DNA of 64,000 nucleotides from Legionella saoudiensis (GTDB lineage Bacteria; Pseudomonadota; Gammaproteobacteria; Legionellales; Legionellaceae): the NCBI RefSeq assembly GCF_001465875.1, contig NZ_LN901322.1, positions 124,001 to 188,000 of the forward strand, in the 5' to 3' direction. The translations under genes were made by a program, and so were the position numbers. Position 1 is the first letter of the stretch, and each line of letters opens with the position of its first letter. Shown here piece by piece: positions 1-8,561 of this stretch. The notes beneath the pieces are model-generated. The model worked only from the letters and a program-made list of their open reading frames with translations. It searched no databases and had not been told where the DNA came from.

Positions 1-1507
1 TTGCCTTTGCTAACATAAACTCTCGAATACGGATTGCTTTTTGCTCTGGAAGCAGTTCGGCTTCTACCTTGGCTACTCCAAGCTGCTTACCAATTTCCTG
101 CGCAATCGTTAAGGTATCCCCGGTTAAAAGAATTGTGTTTAAACCCATTCTTTTTATTTCACTTATTGCTTCTCTGGCCTCTTTACGTATGATATCTGCA
201 ATTCGTATTACACCGAGTAATTGATTATTACGCGCGACAAACACCTCAGATAAATAGTTCGGGCCTGGCTTAACGTCACTGATATTGATCTGTTCCTCTT
301 GAAACAGAGCCAAATTACCAACAATAATTTTTTCTTGATTTGCCCAACAAATAATCCCTTTTCCAGGTTTATAATCGAAGTGTTCCGGTTCAATAATATC
401 CAGATCTTGCTCGCTTGCTTTTTGCAAAATAGCTCTGGCGATTGAGTGTTCTGATAATCGTTCAGCAATAGCCGCAGCCTCAAGTACAGCCTGCTCAGTA
501 ATGCCGGGCATAGGACAAACAGCAACAACAGAGGGTGCGCCATAAGTAAGGGTTCCTGTTTTATCAAAAACTACCGTATCCACTTTACTTAGCACTTCGA
601 TATATAAGCCACCTTTTATAATAACCCCCTTGCCCGCAGCTCTACCAATTGCTCCTAAAATAGCTAATGGAGTTCCCGCGGCTACGCCACATGCACCTGC
701 TACAATAATCACAGATATAGTTGAGCGGATATCATGAGTAAGAAAATAGGTGAGAAGTGCGGCACCAATAGCAAAATAAACAAGATAGCCTGCAAGACGA
801 TCAGCTGTTTTCTGAATGGGAGCACGAGATTTTTCCGCCGCTTCAACTGCCTGAATAATTTTTCCAAAAGCCGTATCTTTACCAACTCGTTTTGTTTCCA
901 CATCAATGGCACCAGATTGATTGATAGATCCTGCGTAGACCTCAGATCCAGCAATTTTTTCTACTGGCATTGACTCACCTGTTATTGCAGATTGATCAAC
1001 AAAAGTTAGTCCTCTAATAACAGTTCCATCTATTGGTATACGGGAACCCGGTTTAACAATAATAGTATCACCCGCTTTTATTTCCTCGATATTTTTTTTG
1101 CTCTCACCATTTTGGTGCCGAATGAATGCTTCTTTAGGCATGAAATCAAGAAGACTTTTTATAGCACGTCTGCCGCGCTCGATAGTAAGACCCTCTAGTA
1201 CTTCAGCAATTAATACAAAAAGTATAATCACTAATGCTGTAAATACTTCCCCAATAGCTAAAGCGGCTAGCAATGCAATTGTCATGGATAATTCCATAGT
1301 CATTTTGCGTTCGCTTAAAGATGAAAATGCTTCCTTAAAAATAGGATACCCACCTATGAGTGCGGCAATAAAACCAATATATTTAAATGGTACAAATTGA
1401 GTCCCTAAAGGTGTCCAGCTCAATAGAAGAGAAATAAATACGAATCCTATGCGCAATCCCTCTACCAAAGTAAAAATATGGCTGTGATCATTATGTTCTT
1501 GATTCAT
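1..1507 (-). CDS. heavy-metal P1B-type ATPase, C-terminal part cut by window edge
   Basis: Reading leftward from ATG 1507 (TGAGGAA Shine-Dalgarno just upstream), the frame stays open through base 1, giving about 502 N-terminal residues of an inner-membrane metal-efflux ATPase. A short His-containing start (NQEHNDHSHIF) replaces the usual metal-binding domain. The actuator loop TGES and phosphorylation motif DKTGT are present. The transmembrane metal motif, normally CPC followed by ALGLATP, reads AGACGVAAGTP, so the first Cys and the Pro are missing. The HP-locus motif SEHP reads SEHS. It lies 25 bp behind an RcnR-like repressor gene, so nickel or cobalt export is a reasonable guess. The hinge and TGDGxND region lies outside the window. 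Family assignment is firm; substrate is inference. Confidence 0.9.
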   Translation of the reverse strand, partial: MNQEHNDHSHIFTLVEGLRIGFVFISLLLSWTPLGTQFVPFKYIGFIAALIGGYPIFKEAFSSLSERKMTMELSMTIALLAALAIGEVFTALVIILFVLIAEVLEGLTIERGRRAIKSLLDFMPKEAFIRHQNGESKKNIEEIKAGDTIIVKPGSRIPIDGTVIRGLTFVDQSAITGESMPVEKIAGSEVYAGSINQSGAIDVETKRVGKDTAFGKIIQAVEAAEKSRAPIQKTADRLAGYLVYFAIGAALLTYFLTHDIRSTISVIIVAGACGVAAGTPLAILGAIGRAAGKGVIIKGGLYIEVLSKVDTVVFDKTGTLTYGAPSVVAVCPMPGITEQAVLEAAAIAERLSEHSIARAILQKASEQDLDIIEPEHFDYKPGKGIICWANQEKIIVGNLALFQEEQINISDVKPGPNYLSEVFVARNNQLLGVIRIADIIRKEAREAISEIKRMGLNTILLTGDTLTIAQEIGKQLGVAKVEAELLPEQKAIRIREFMLAKA

Positions 1508-1532
1508 TGACAGTTCCTCAATTTATTTAAAC

Positions 1533-1817
1533 TTACTTTAAATAGGTCTTAACAACATCCAATAATTGCTGAGCTGCTTGTGCTTGGCTTGATGATGGAC
1601 TTTTATCAGGATCAACCAGATGATTACGTATGTGACCTTCGATAACTTCGGCCATCAAACCATTCATTGCACCACGACATGCAGCGATTAACTGCAAAAC
1701 ACCGCCACAATCATTTTCTTCAGAATGCTCTAGCTTTTCTTTCAATGCATTCAGTTGGCCTTGAATACGGTTAATGCGATGAAGTAGCTTCTTTTTATCC
1801 CTTAATAAATGTGCCAT
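1533..1817 (-). CDS. CsoR/RcnR/FrmR-family metal-sensing repressor, RcnR-like
   Basis: A 94-residue all-helical DUF156 (CsoR/RcnR/FrmR) repressor. His3, Cys37, His62 and His66 match the RcnR nickel/cobalt ligands (His3, Cys35, His60, His64) with a two-residue shift, and the core RGAMNGLMAEVIEGH resembles RcnR more than the Cys-His-Cys copper CsoR. It is first in a two-gene operon with the edge P-type ATPase, and a 28-bp palindrome lies just upstream. Known family behaviour: the apo-repressor binds DNA and metal releases it. Inferred: autoregulated control of the ATPase by Ni or Co. A formaldehyde-sensing FrmR role is less likely because the neighbour is a metal pump, not a dehydrogenase. Confidence 0.9.
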   Translation of the reverse strand: MAHLLRDKKKLLHRINRIQGQLNALKEKLEHSEENDCGGVLQLIAACRGAMNGLMAEVIEGHIRNHLVDPDKSPSSSQAQAAQQLLDVVKTYLK

Positions 1818-1835
1818 AAATTAAATCTCTAAAAA

Positions 1836-1863
1836 TGTATACTATACGTAGGTATAGTATACA
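1836..1863. promoter_or_regulatory. operator palindrome for the RcnR-like repressor
   Basis: A perfect inverted repeat of 12 bp (TGTATACTATAC and its complement) around the 4-bp spacer GTAG, 18 bp upstream of the repressor start codon. Shape and ATACTATA half-sites resemble FrmR/RcnR-type operators. It also contains TATACT/TATAGT hexamers that could serve as a -10, so repressor binding would block the promoter. Confidence 0.8.
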
Positions 1864-2570
1864 TCAAAATTCTCAAAAAGATCTTAATAATTGCACCAGG
1901 GCTAAATAAGCCAATGGATGTGATGAAATGAAAAGGGAATCAAAACCTGAAGCCCTACCCAACTCGATCTGTTTTATTGATACTTGAATAACAAGTGGAC
2001 GGAGGTCTGATTGCTCTACTTAACCAGAACCCCCTGGTGCATGATCTATTACAATACAGCTTTATTATCAGCACTTCTAAAGCAGGCTCAACAAGGTGGT
2101 GAAGGGTCCTTATACAACGAAATGGAATTACCCCCTTATAAGGCAGTGGGTACTGCTTTAAGATTCAATAATATAGAAGTTGTTGCGGCACTTGTTTACT
2201 GTAGGCCAAACGTTAATAATACAGGTTCTAAAATTCCGCCAAATCCAATCATCTTTTACCAATCCTGAATGATGCCAACCGTGGTCTTTAATTAAGCAGG
2301 TTACAATCAATCCTATACCACTACCAACATATAATAATCCAACAAGTTCTTTGGCAAAAGGTATGCAACCACCAAAAACACAGCGGCACCCAGAGCCGCA
2401 AACGTTGGAGATATGATTCGTAAGTACATCAGCTAACCCTCGACCCTCTAACTCTAAATGACACCACTTTAATCTTTTGCTCAACACCTGGAATAGTACA
2501 AGACAAGGCTCATAATCAGAGTTGATTTAAAATAAAAAGCTCAAATTTCAATATTAATTGTCCACTTCTC
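1864..2570. pseudogene. gene-free stretch with an ankyrin-like relic
   Basis: About 700 bp without an intact gene. On the plus strand an 85-codon frame (2011-2268) contains TALRFNNIEVVAALV followed by NVN, which looks like one ankyrin repeat. A preceding frame (LLNQNPLVHDLLQYS) could be another piece of the same protein, out of frame. On the minus strand 2158-2487 is a 109-codon frame with a hydrophobic middle; I do not recognise it. I read this as the remnant of an ankyrin-type gene. Confidence is low because one repeat is weak evidence. Confidence 0.3.
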
Positions 2571-5147
2571 TTACAATAACAGGGTAAGGCCAAATGTTAC
2601 CGTATCTTGACTGGCTGCTTCCCCATTAATTATTTGTATGTTTTTAAAAGCGCCATAATCTTGCTCATGTTCGTATTCAACATTAATATTTAATCCAGGA
2701 GCCAGCCGATAATAAGGCCTGACAATATAGCGCATTTGATTGAGTCCATTACCGATATTGGCTTGAATGACTGTTTTCGAAGCCAGAATACTGCGTACCC
2801 CTGCCCTAATAAAAAAGTTATTGGTGATCTGGGTATCTCGCGATAACTCCAAATCCAGTTTAGCACTTCCATTGTAGTAATAGCCTCGAAGATTGGTATC
2901 GATAAAATAAGGCATTAACCCTTCAATACCAATACCTGGCTGCCAATAGGGTGTATTTGCTGGTTTATTGGTATAATTAGCACCTGCTTTAATCGCCCAA
3001 AACTGGCTGATTAAATGCCAATAAAAAATATCAATGTCAGCACTTTCAACCTTTCCCTTCAACAATTCCGCATCATTGACGAATAATTCAAGCTTATGAT
3101 AATCAGGACCATATAAACCCTTGTAATTTAGGCGTTGTGCATTATGAAACGGATCAGCACCAGCATCGATAAATGAGGCGCGCCATAAACCTGCAGGATG
3201 GACCATCGGATACTTCACCAAGGAAGAATCGATAGGCATGGTTTCATCCACTCGTACAATGGGACGATTGTAATAAGGCGTTTGTTTTATAATATTTTGC
3301 GGCTTTCTTTTACCCTGTGTAATTTCTATTAATGTAGAATATTGAAACACACGCGACATCCCAGTCATCATATGATAAAGAAAATGACAGTGAAAAAACC
3401 ATTGGCCACTGGCATCGGTGTCAACATCCGCGGTTATCGTAGCACCTGGTGGCACATCAATCGTATGCAATAAAGGATCGTAGGCATCATTCCCCTTGCG
3501 CAAAATAAACCAATGACCATGAATGTGCATGGGATGATGCATCATGGATGTGTTGGTAAATACAAACCGATAGCGTTTCCCAGGATCTAAACGTATGGGT
3601 TTCGCTTTATAAGCAGGAACTCCATTGATAAACCAAATAAATCGATCCATATACCCAAACAACTCCATATTGATTACATGCGCTACTGGAGTATTCGGAT
3701 CATTTGTTTTCACTGCGGCAATCATGGGCTGATATTTTGTGCCCATTGAAGTTTTGTAAGAGGAGTTGGGTGGCTCCATCTTGTCTCCAATAATAGTTGG
3801 CTCCGTGGGCATCTTCATGCTGGAATCCATCTTCATGTTGGAATCCATCTTCATGTTGGAGTCCATCTTCATGTTGGAGTCCATTTTCATGTTGGAGTCC
3901 ATTTTCATGTTGGGCATAGACGATGAATTATTTGCTCCCTTAACGTGTGATTTTTTCTTGTCCATTTCATGAGACATTGAACTCATGTTCATTTTAAGAG
4001 CATGTCTTCTCTCTTTTGTCTTAGTGGCTGATTTTGCTGTCTGAGGTAAAGTACCTTGATTCATATTCCCCATCATCATGGCCATCATATCTCGAGTAAC
4101 TGGCAATGGCTCAGGAAATGGAGGTACTTTTGAATAATCTACAGAATGTTGCGAAGAGGTCACTAAGGCACCGTATGCAGCCCCTACTGTATCTAAGGAT
4201 TCTGCATAAATGATGTAGGGTGTGTTTTTTTGAATTTTAACAAGCACATCATAGGTTTCACCTGATGCAATGGCAAAATCTTTAATCATATAGGGTCTCA
4301 CATCATTCCCTTCGGCGTGCACCATCTGCATTTCAGACTCAGGAATTTTTACACGAAAAATGGTGCTTCCTCCAGCACCTATAAAGCGTAACCGTACCAC
4401 ATCCCCTTGCTTCACCAAAGCAGTCCAAGGTTTGAATTTGGGTTGACCATTGAGTAAAAATGCATCATAAGCAACATCACTAAAATCATAAATACTCATG
4501 CGCATTTGTTGCATCATTTTGTAGTCATTAAACAATCGCTTACGTTCCTCTGCGGAGCCTTTTTTATAATCATGCATAAATTTTAATAAAGAGGGCTGCA
4601 GCGGAAATCGCGGAGAATAATAATCCCCTTCTTTCTTTAGATTTTTTAAAATCTGCTCTGGTTTGGTATTACTCCAATCGGATAACACCACAACAAAATC
4701 TTTCGTGTATTTATATTTGGGTGCCTTAATCGGGTCGATGACGAAGGCACCATATAAGCCCTGTTGTTCTTGTAATTCAGAGTGTGCATGGTACCAATAC
4801 GTTCCTGATTGCTTGAGTACAAACTGATAATGAAATACACCTCCTGATGGAATCGCTTTTTGACTCACATGCTCCACACCATCCATTTGCCAAGGAACTA
4901 AAACACCATGCCAATGAATTGTTGTGGGTTTATCCAAATGATTGTATACATTAATAGTGACCTTATCGCCTTCCTTAAAGTGTAGTGTTGGTGCTGGAAT
5001 CTGATTATTTACCGCAATCGCAACTCGAGATTTTCCAGCAAAATGAACGGTCTTGTAGCCCACAACTAAATCAACAACACGCTGGGCAGAAAACACATTG
5101 GTCATCACCAAAAGACTGGTGAGAAATACACTTATTTTTTTCAGCAC
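2571..5147 (-). CDS. copA: CopA multicopper oxidase fused to a CopB-type outer-membrane barrel
   Basis: GTG at 5147 is chosen because GGGAGA sits 7 bp upstream and the resulting N-terminus (LKKISVFLTSLLVMTNVFSA) is a signal peptide; an in-frame GTG at 5216 would add 23 non-signal residues. Of 858 residues, roughly the first 610 are a three-cupredoxin CopA/PcoA oxidase with copper motifs HWHG, YWYHAH, HHPMHIHGHW and FFHCHFLYH. A Met-rich linker (NMKMDS repeats) lies between cupredoxin domains. From about residue 620 (RPIVRVDETM onward) the sequence becomes a CopB/PcoB domain (GLWRASFIDAGADPF, aromatic alternating strands, terminal leucines), which is normally a separate gene. Role: periplasmic Cu(I) oxidation and copper binding. 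How a barrel domain would be localised in the fusion is unclear. Confidence 0.92.
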   Translation of the reverse strand: MLKKISVFLTSLLVMTNVFSAQRVVDLVVGYKTVHFAGKSRVAIAVNNQIPAPTLHFKEGDKVTINVYNHLDKPTTIHWHGVLVPWQMDGVEHVSQKAIPSGGVFHYQFVLKQSGTYWYHAHSELQEQQGLYGAFVIDPIKAPKYKYTKDFVVVLSDWSNTKPEQILKNLKKEGDYYSPRFPLQPSLLKFMHDYKKGSAEERKRLFNDYKMMQQMRMSIYDFSDVAYDAFLLNGQPKFKPWTALVKQGDVVRLRFIGAGGSTIFRVKIPESEMQMVHAEGNDVRPYMIKDFAIASGETYDVLVKIQKNTPYIIYAESLDTVGAAYGALVTSSQHSVDYSKVPPFPEPLPVTRDMMAMMMGNMNQGTLPQTAKSATKTKERRHALKMNMSSMSHEMDKKKSHVKGANNSSSMPNMKMDSNMKMDSNMKMDSNMKMDSNMKMDSSMKMPTEPTIIGDKMEPPNSSYKTSMGTKYQPMIAAVKTNDPNTPVAHVINMELFGYMDRFIWFINGVPAYKAKPIRLDPGKRYRFVFTNTSMMHHPMHIHGHWFILRKGNDAYDPLLHTIDVPPGATITADVDTDASGQWFFHCHFLYHMMTGMSRVFQYSTLIEITQGKRKPQNIIKQTPYYNRPIVRVDETMPIDSSLVKYPMVHPAGLWRASFIDAGADPFHNAQRLNYKGLYGPDYHKLELFVNDAELLKGKVESADIDIFYWHLISQFWAIKAGANYTNKPANTPYWQPGIGIEGLMPYFIDTNLRGYYYNGSAKLDLELSRDTQITNNFFIRAGVRSILASKTVIQANIGNGLNQMRYIVRPYYRLAPGLNINVEYEHEQDYGAFKNIQIINGEAASQDTVTFGLTLLL
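3813..3911 (-). repeat. 18-bp tandem repeat encoding NMKMDS copper-binding units
   Basis: Five 18-bp units plus a partial sixth, almost identical in DNA, encode tandem NMKMDS hexapeptides in the Met-rich linker of the CopA-CopB fusion. Met-rich repeats of this kind bind Cu(I) in CopA/PcoA proteins. The near identity suggests recent slippage expansion and likely length variation between strains. Confidence 0.9.
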
Positions 5148-5228
5148 AATCCATTCTCCCTTCTTATTCTTCAATGATTGCGTTTTAAGATGTTTATTAA
5201 GAAAAAATCGACGCACTTTTCATGGGCT

Positions 5229-5726
5229 TTATTCATGATGATGTTCGGTTTCACCTTCGGTACTTGGTAGCGACAAGACACCCAATCCATGGCGATACAC
5301 AAGCTCCCCACCACGCCAGGCTGTAGAGAGCAACAAACCCTGAACAAGAAACATTGCGACAAGGAACGTAAGAGTCATTGCTTTTTGCTTGTAATAGCGC
5401 CATAAAGACCAAATTGCAACAAGCCACATGGCAAAAGCAGTAGACAATGCCCAATTGCGATGGTTCATCATGGCCATGTGTGCTGGCTCATCATGCTTCA
5501 CTGTATAATAAGCATAAAAACCGGCAATAACCGTCAAAATCGTCACTAAAGCCGCACACCATAAACACCAACGGCCAACAACTTCAAATTCTAACGTCAT
5601 TTTATCCGAGACAAGAGGCGTGGATTTAGATAAATACGTAAGTAGGTAAAAACCAAATGATGTAGTAAATAATGCGACGGTAAAATGCACCAAAATCGGA
5701 TGCCAATTGGGGAGTATTTCAAACAT
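5229..5726 (-). CDS. DUF2231 membrane protein
   Basis: 165 residues with four predicted membrane segments. The opening NWHPILVHFTVALFTTSFGF is the hallmark of DUF2231 proteins, with His residues near the first helix; the C-terminus ends in the His-rich EHHHE. It lies just upstream of, and in the same direction as, the CopA-CopB gene and is probably co-transcribed. Related DUF2231 genes often sit beside copper or other metal-resistance genes. A role in haem, copper or electron transfer at the inner membrane is only inference. Confidence 0.8.
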   Translation of the reverse strand: MFEILPNWHPILVHFTVALFTTSFGFYLLTYLSKSTPLVSDKMTLEFEVVGRWCLWCAALVTILTVIAGFYAYYTVKHDEPAHMAMMNHRNWALSTAFAMWLVAIWSLWRYYKQKAMTLTFLVAMFLVQGLLLSTAWRGGELVYRHGLGVLSLPSTEGETEHHHE

Positions 5727-5880
5727 TATAAAATCCTTTTTATCATGGTCTAACTTATCATACTGAGAACAATTTCATTTTGCATTCATTATGGATAACC
5801 TAAGTGGTACCTTTGAGAATAAAAATTAGCATTTTAACTCCTACATAATTCATGCAGCACCGATAGGATTTCTTTGTCAT

Positions 5881-6240
5881 TTACTTACACCGATAAGCCT
5901 TACCCTCTAAAGTATGTTTATCGACTAAATGTGTTTTAGGATTACCACTAAAAGTTGATTTATCTTTTGTAATAACTAACGTATCGCCTCCTAACTCGGC
6001 GGTATTATTTTTCAAAGTATTTAATTCGTCCTGATAAAGATGCTCATGGGATTGATAAGATTGACTAACGCCATTCACATCATAGGCAACCACTTTGCCC
6101 AAATCGGAGCAATGCTTCATATTGTTGCTCGGTGGAGCAACCCTGATATGCTGTGCTTCAGGCAATAAAGGTACATTTTTACTGCAACCAACGAATCCAA
6201 GAACTAGAAAAGGTACGACATAGCGGCTTATGGTGTTCAT
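5881..6240 (-). CDS. DUF4156 lipoprotein
   Basis: 119 residues with a lipoprotein signal peptide (VPFLVLGFVGC, Cys19 lipidated) and a DUF4156 domain containing conserved Cys pairs (CSDLGKVVAYDV and a C-terminal YRCK) and the ELGGDTLVI signature. Similar to the enterobacterial YjeI family, whose function is unknown. It is separated from the downstream DUF2231 gene by about 150 bp, so it may have its own transcript. Confidence 0.75.
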   Translation of the reverse strand: MNTISRYVVPFLVLGFVGCSKNVPLLPEAQHIRVAPPSNNMKHCSDLGKVVAYDVNGVSQSYQSHEHLYQDELNTLKNNTAELGGDTLVITKDKSTFSGNPKTHLVDKHTLEGKAYRCK

Positions 6241-6300
6241 TTACTCTTTTCCCCTCTACATTTAAAATTGTTCTAATTGACTCTGGCCATTAGGGCACAA

Positions 6301-6333
6301 TTTTCTTGGAAAAAATAGCTTTTTCCAAGAAAA
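6301..6333. terminator. strong AT-rich hairpin, likely bidirectional terminator (6241-6611 gap)
   Basis: A perfect 14-bp stem (TTTTCTTGGAAAAA and complement) with a 5-nt loop, downstream of the chemoreceptor gene and upstream of the lipoprotein gene. A-tract and T-tract bases lie inside the stem ends, so it could terminate both ways. Nothing else was recognised in the 370-bp gap. Confidence 0.6.
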
Positions 6334-6611
6334 CCACTGCCTTTAACAGTAATAGTAAAACCAATCTTACTGAATGCATAATAGACTTAACCATACTGAT
6401 TTAATTATTATTGGCAGCTTGAACGGGATCGGTGGAAAAAACCTACTTGCGTGTATTGACACATCAGATAATTTTTTACTCCATTTATTCTGTTGCTGCG
6501 GGATTCTTAGTCGTCCATTATAATTTTTTATTGAAAATTGATAAATGAGCTGTGCCTAAAAAATACAACCCGTTCTTAAATAATAAGGTCACCTAAAAAC
6601 ATGCGCTGCCT

Positions 6612-8471
6612 TCAAACTTTATATAAATTGATGTCTTCCTTTAAATGTTTGGCAATATCATCCAAATTATGAATAAATGCCATCATCTCTTTAATGCCGC
6701 TTGAAAAGGTTGAAGTGGTACGATTAATTTCATTCATACTTTCAACAATTTGTTCAATACCTACAGCTTCCTGCCGTATAGCCACCTCGATGTGTTGACT
6801 GGAAATAGATGCTTCATGAATCATTTGGCTGAGCGCTTGAATGACTTGGCCTGCTTTTTCGATAAGTTGTGTTCCTGAATCAAGAGTTTTTGTTCCTTCT
6901 TCCGTAACGGTAACGGCTTTTTCTGTAGTTCGTCGGATGTCCTCAAGAATTTTTTGTACTTGTACTGTCGATTGTTCTGATTGTTCGGCAAGATGTCTTA
7001 CTTCATTAGCTACTGCAGCAAAACCTTTTCCTGCCTCACCTGCTTTTGATGCTTCAATTGAAGCATTCAATGCCAGCATTTTTGATTGTTGGGCCAAAGT
7101 ATTGACCACCGATGTGATGTCGCCAATTTGTTGGGTGTGATTACTTAGATCAAGAATGGTTTGCGCAATAAGCTTCATTTTTTCTTCTGAATCTTTGAAT
7201 CCTTGAATACTTTTCTGGACCGACTCTCTACCTCGTTTTCCTTGTTCATAGGTATTTTTAGCCACTTCTTTCAGCGCTTGTGCTTTGGTCATCGTTTCTT
7301 TTGAGCTTTTATCAATTTCTTCCAGCGAAGCACTGATTTCATTAATTGCAGTTGCTTGGGAGGTAATACTTTCTGCTTGTTGATTAGCAGACGTAATGAC
7401 CGTCCCAACCATAGTTACGATATTATTACTTACTTTGGTGATTTTTTGGGTAATAGATGCCAAACCATTGGTCATCGAATTTAAATCGTTACCCAGCTCG
7501 TGTAAAATACCTTCTTTATCAACTTCAAGACGCTCTCGAAGATCTCCTGCAGCAACTTTACTGCTGTATTCTCTAAATTTTTTCGATGCATTAACGAGTT
7601 TTTCAAATAATTCTCGAGATTCTTCTTCTTTAGTACGAAGAATTTCTTCATTTTTTCTAATGGCTTCTTGCATGGCTTTGAGCGATAGAAGCAATTTACC
7701 TAATTTGCCTGCCGATTGAATTTGGATCACGACATCACGCTCTCCTGCAGCAATTCGTTCGGCTATATCAATCGCTTTATCTACTGGAATTGCTATAGCT
7801 CGTTGGGTTGTGTAAGGCACAACAAGGGTTAAAACAATGGCTAAAATGAGTAGCCAAAAGGCTGATTTTTTTAAGGAAATTAGGCTGTTATCTATTGTAT
7901 TTACATTCTTTTCTATTTCACGTGCTAAGTCGCTGAATAATCCACCAGTTCTTTTGCCGGTCTCTTCATAATAAGGACCATCAATGATATTGATCATTGA
8001 TTTTTCAAAAGCTCTTGTCTTATTTCTGCTGTTTTCTACATTATCTGGATTATTCGGGTCTCGAGAAGCATTGAGTACTGACGCTTGAGCTTGATAAAAA
8101 GGCAAATATAATTCTTGTAGCTTGCTCCACTCATGCCGTAGTTTTGGATCATCTAATTTGCGTATGACTCGATCCCACTGATCTCTAACATGAGTGATTT
8201 CATTCCAGATATGAGCAAAATAAACTTTATCCTTTGGATCTCCAGTCATTGCCCAATGTTCAAGAATGTCCTGAGCTTGATAAATTTGACTATCAAGGAT
8301 TGGTGGTAAATTTTCACTATGAATTTTATGTGTGAGATCAATCACATCATTTACTTTAGGTAATAACAGCATAATTAATATCAATAAAGGCAAACTAAGA
8401 GCCATAAATCCAATCAGCAATCGGGCCCCTATACTGATTACAAAACCTTGTTTCTTGGTCGCAGTTTCCAT
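6612..8471 (-). CDS. methyl-accepting chemotaxis protein
   Basis: 619 residues: N-terminal membrane helix (about 13-32), a periplasmic helical sensor domain (about 33-200), a second membrane helix (about 204-222), HAMP segments, and a cytoplasmic four-helix signalling domain. The hairpin-tip region KGFAAVANEVRHLAEQS is the highly conserved CheA/CheW contact site. No cheA, cheW, cheR or flagellar gene is in the window. Legionella pneumophila is generally regarded as lacking a chemotaxis pathway while some other species have one, so this receptor either works with distant che genes or is an orphan acquired with the metal island. No C-terminal pentapeptide methylation tether is visible. Confidence 0.93.
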   Translation of the reverse strand: METATKKQGFVISIGARLLIGFMALSLPLLILIMLLLPKVNDVIDLTHKIHSENLPPILDSQIYQAQDILEHWAMTGDPKDKVYFAHIWNEITHVRDQWDRVIRKLDDPKLRHEWSKLQELYLPFYQAQASVLNASRDPNNPDNVENSRNKTRAFEKSMINIIDGPYYEETGKRTGGLFSDLAREIEKNVNTIDNSLISLKKSAFWLLILAIVLTLVVPYTTQRAIAIPVDKAIDIAERIAAGERDVVIQIQSAGKLGKLLLSLKAMQEAIRKNEEILRTKEEESRELFEKLVNASKKFREYSSKVAAGDLRERLEVDKEGILHELGNDLNSMTNGLASITQKITKVSNNIVTMVGTVITSANQQAESITSQATAINEISASLEEIDKSSKETMTKAQALKEVAKNTYEQGKRGRESVQKSIQGFKDSEEKMKLIAQTILDLSNHTQQIGDITSVVNTLAQQSKMLALNASIEASKAGEAGKGFAAVANEVRHLAEQSEQSTVQVQKILEDIRRTTEKAVTVTEEGTKTLDSGTQLIEKAGQVIQALSQMIHEASISSQHIEVAIRQEAVGIEQIVESMNEINRTTSTFSSGIKEMMAFIHNLDDIAKHLKEDINLYKV

Positions 8472-8561
8472 GAACGACTCCTATTCCATCTTAATTCTTA
8501 AAGATTAGCAGTAATGATGGTTTAATCCGAAGCTCATCAAAGAGCAGTTCTTATTAGAAAC

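Noticed and set aside
2158..2487. 109-codon minus-strand ORF as a membrane protein
   Set aside because: No ribosome site or recognisable domain, and it overlaps the ankyrin-like relic; kept only as a note.
3766..3972. Open frame on the plus strand full of the repeat MLESIF
   Set aside because: It is the antisense of the NMKMDS repeat in the copA-copB gene; the low-complexity repeat keeps several frames open.
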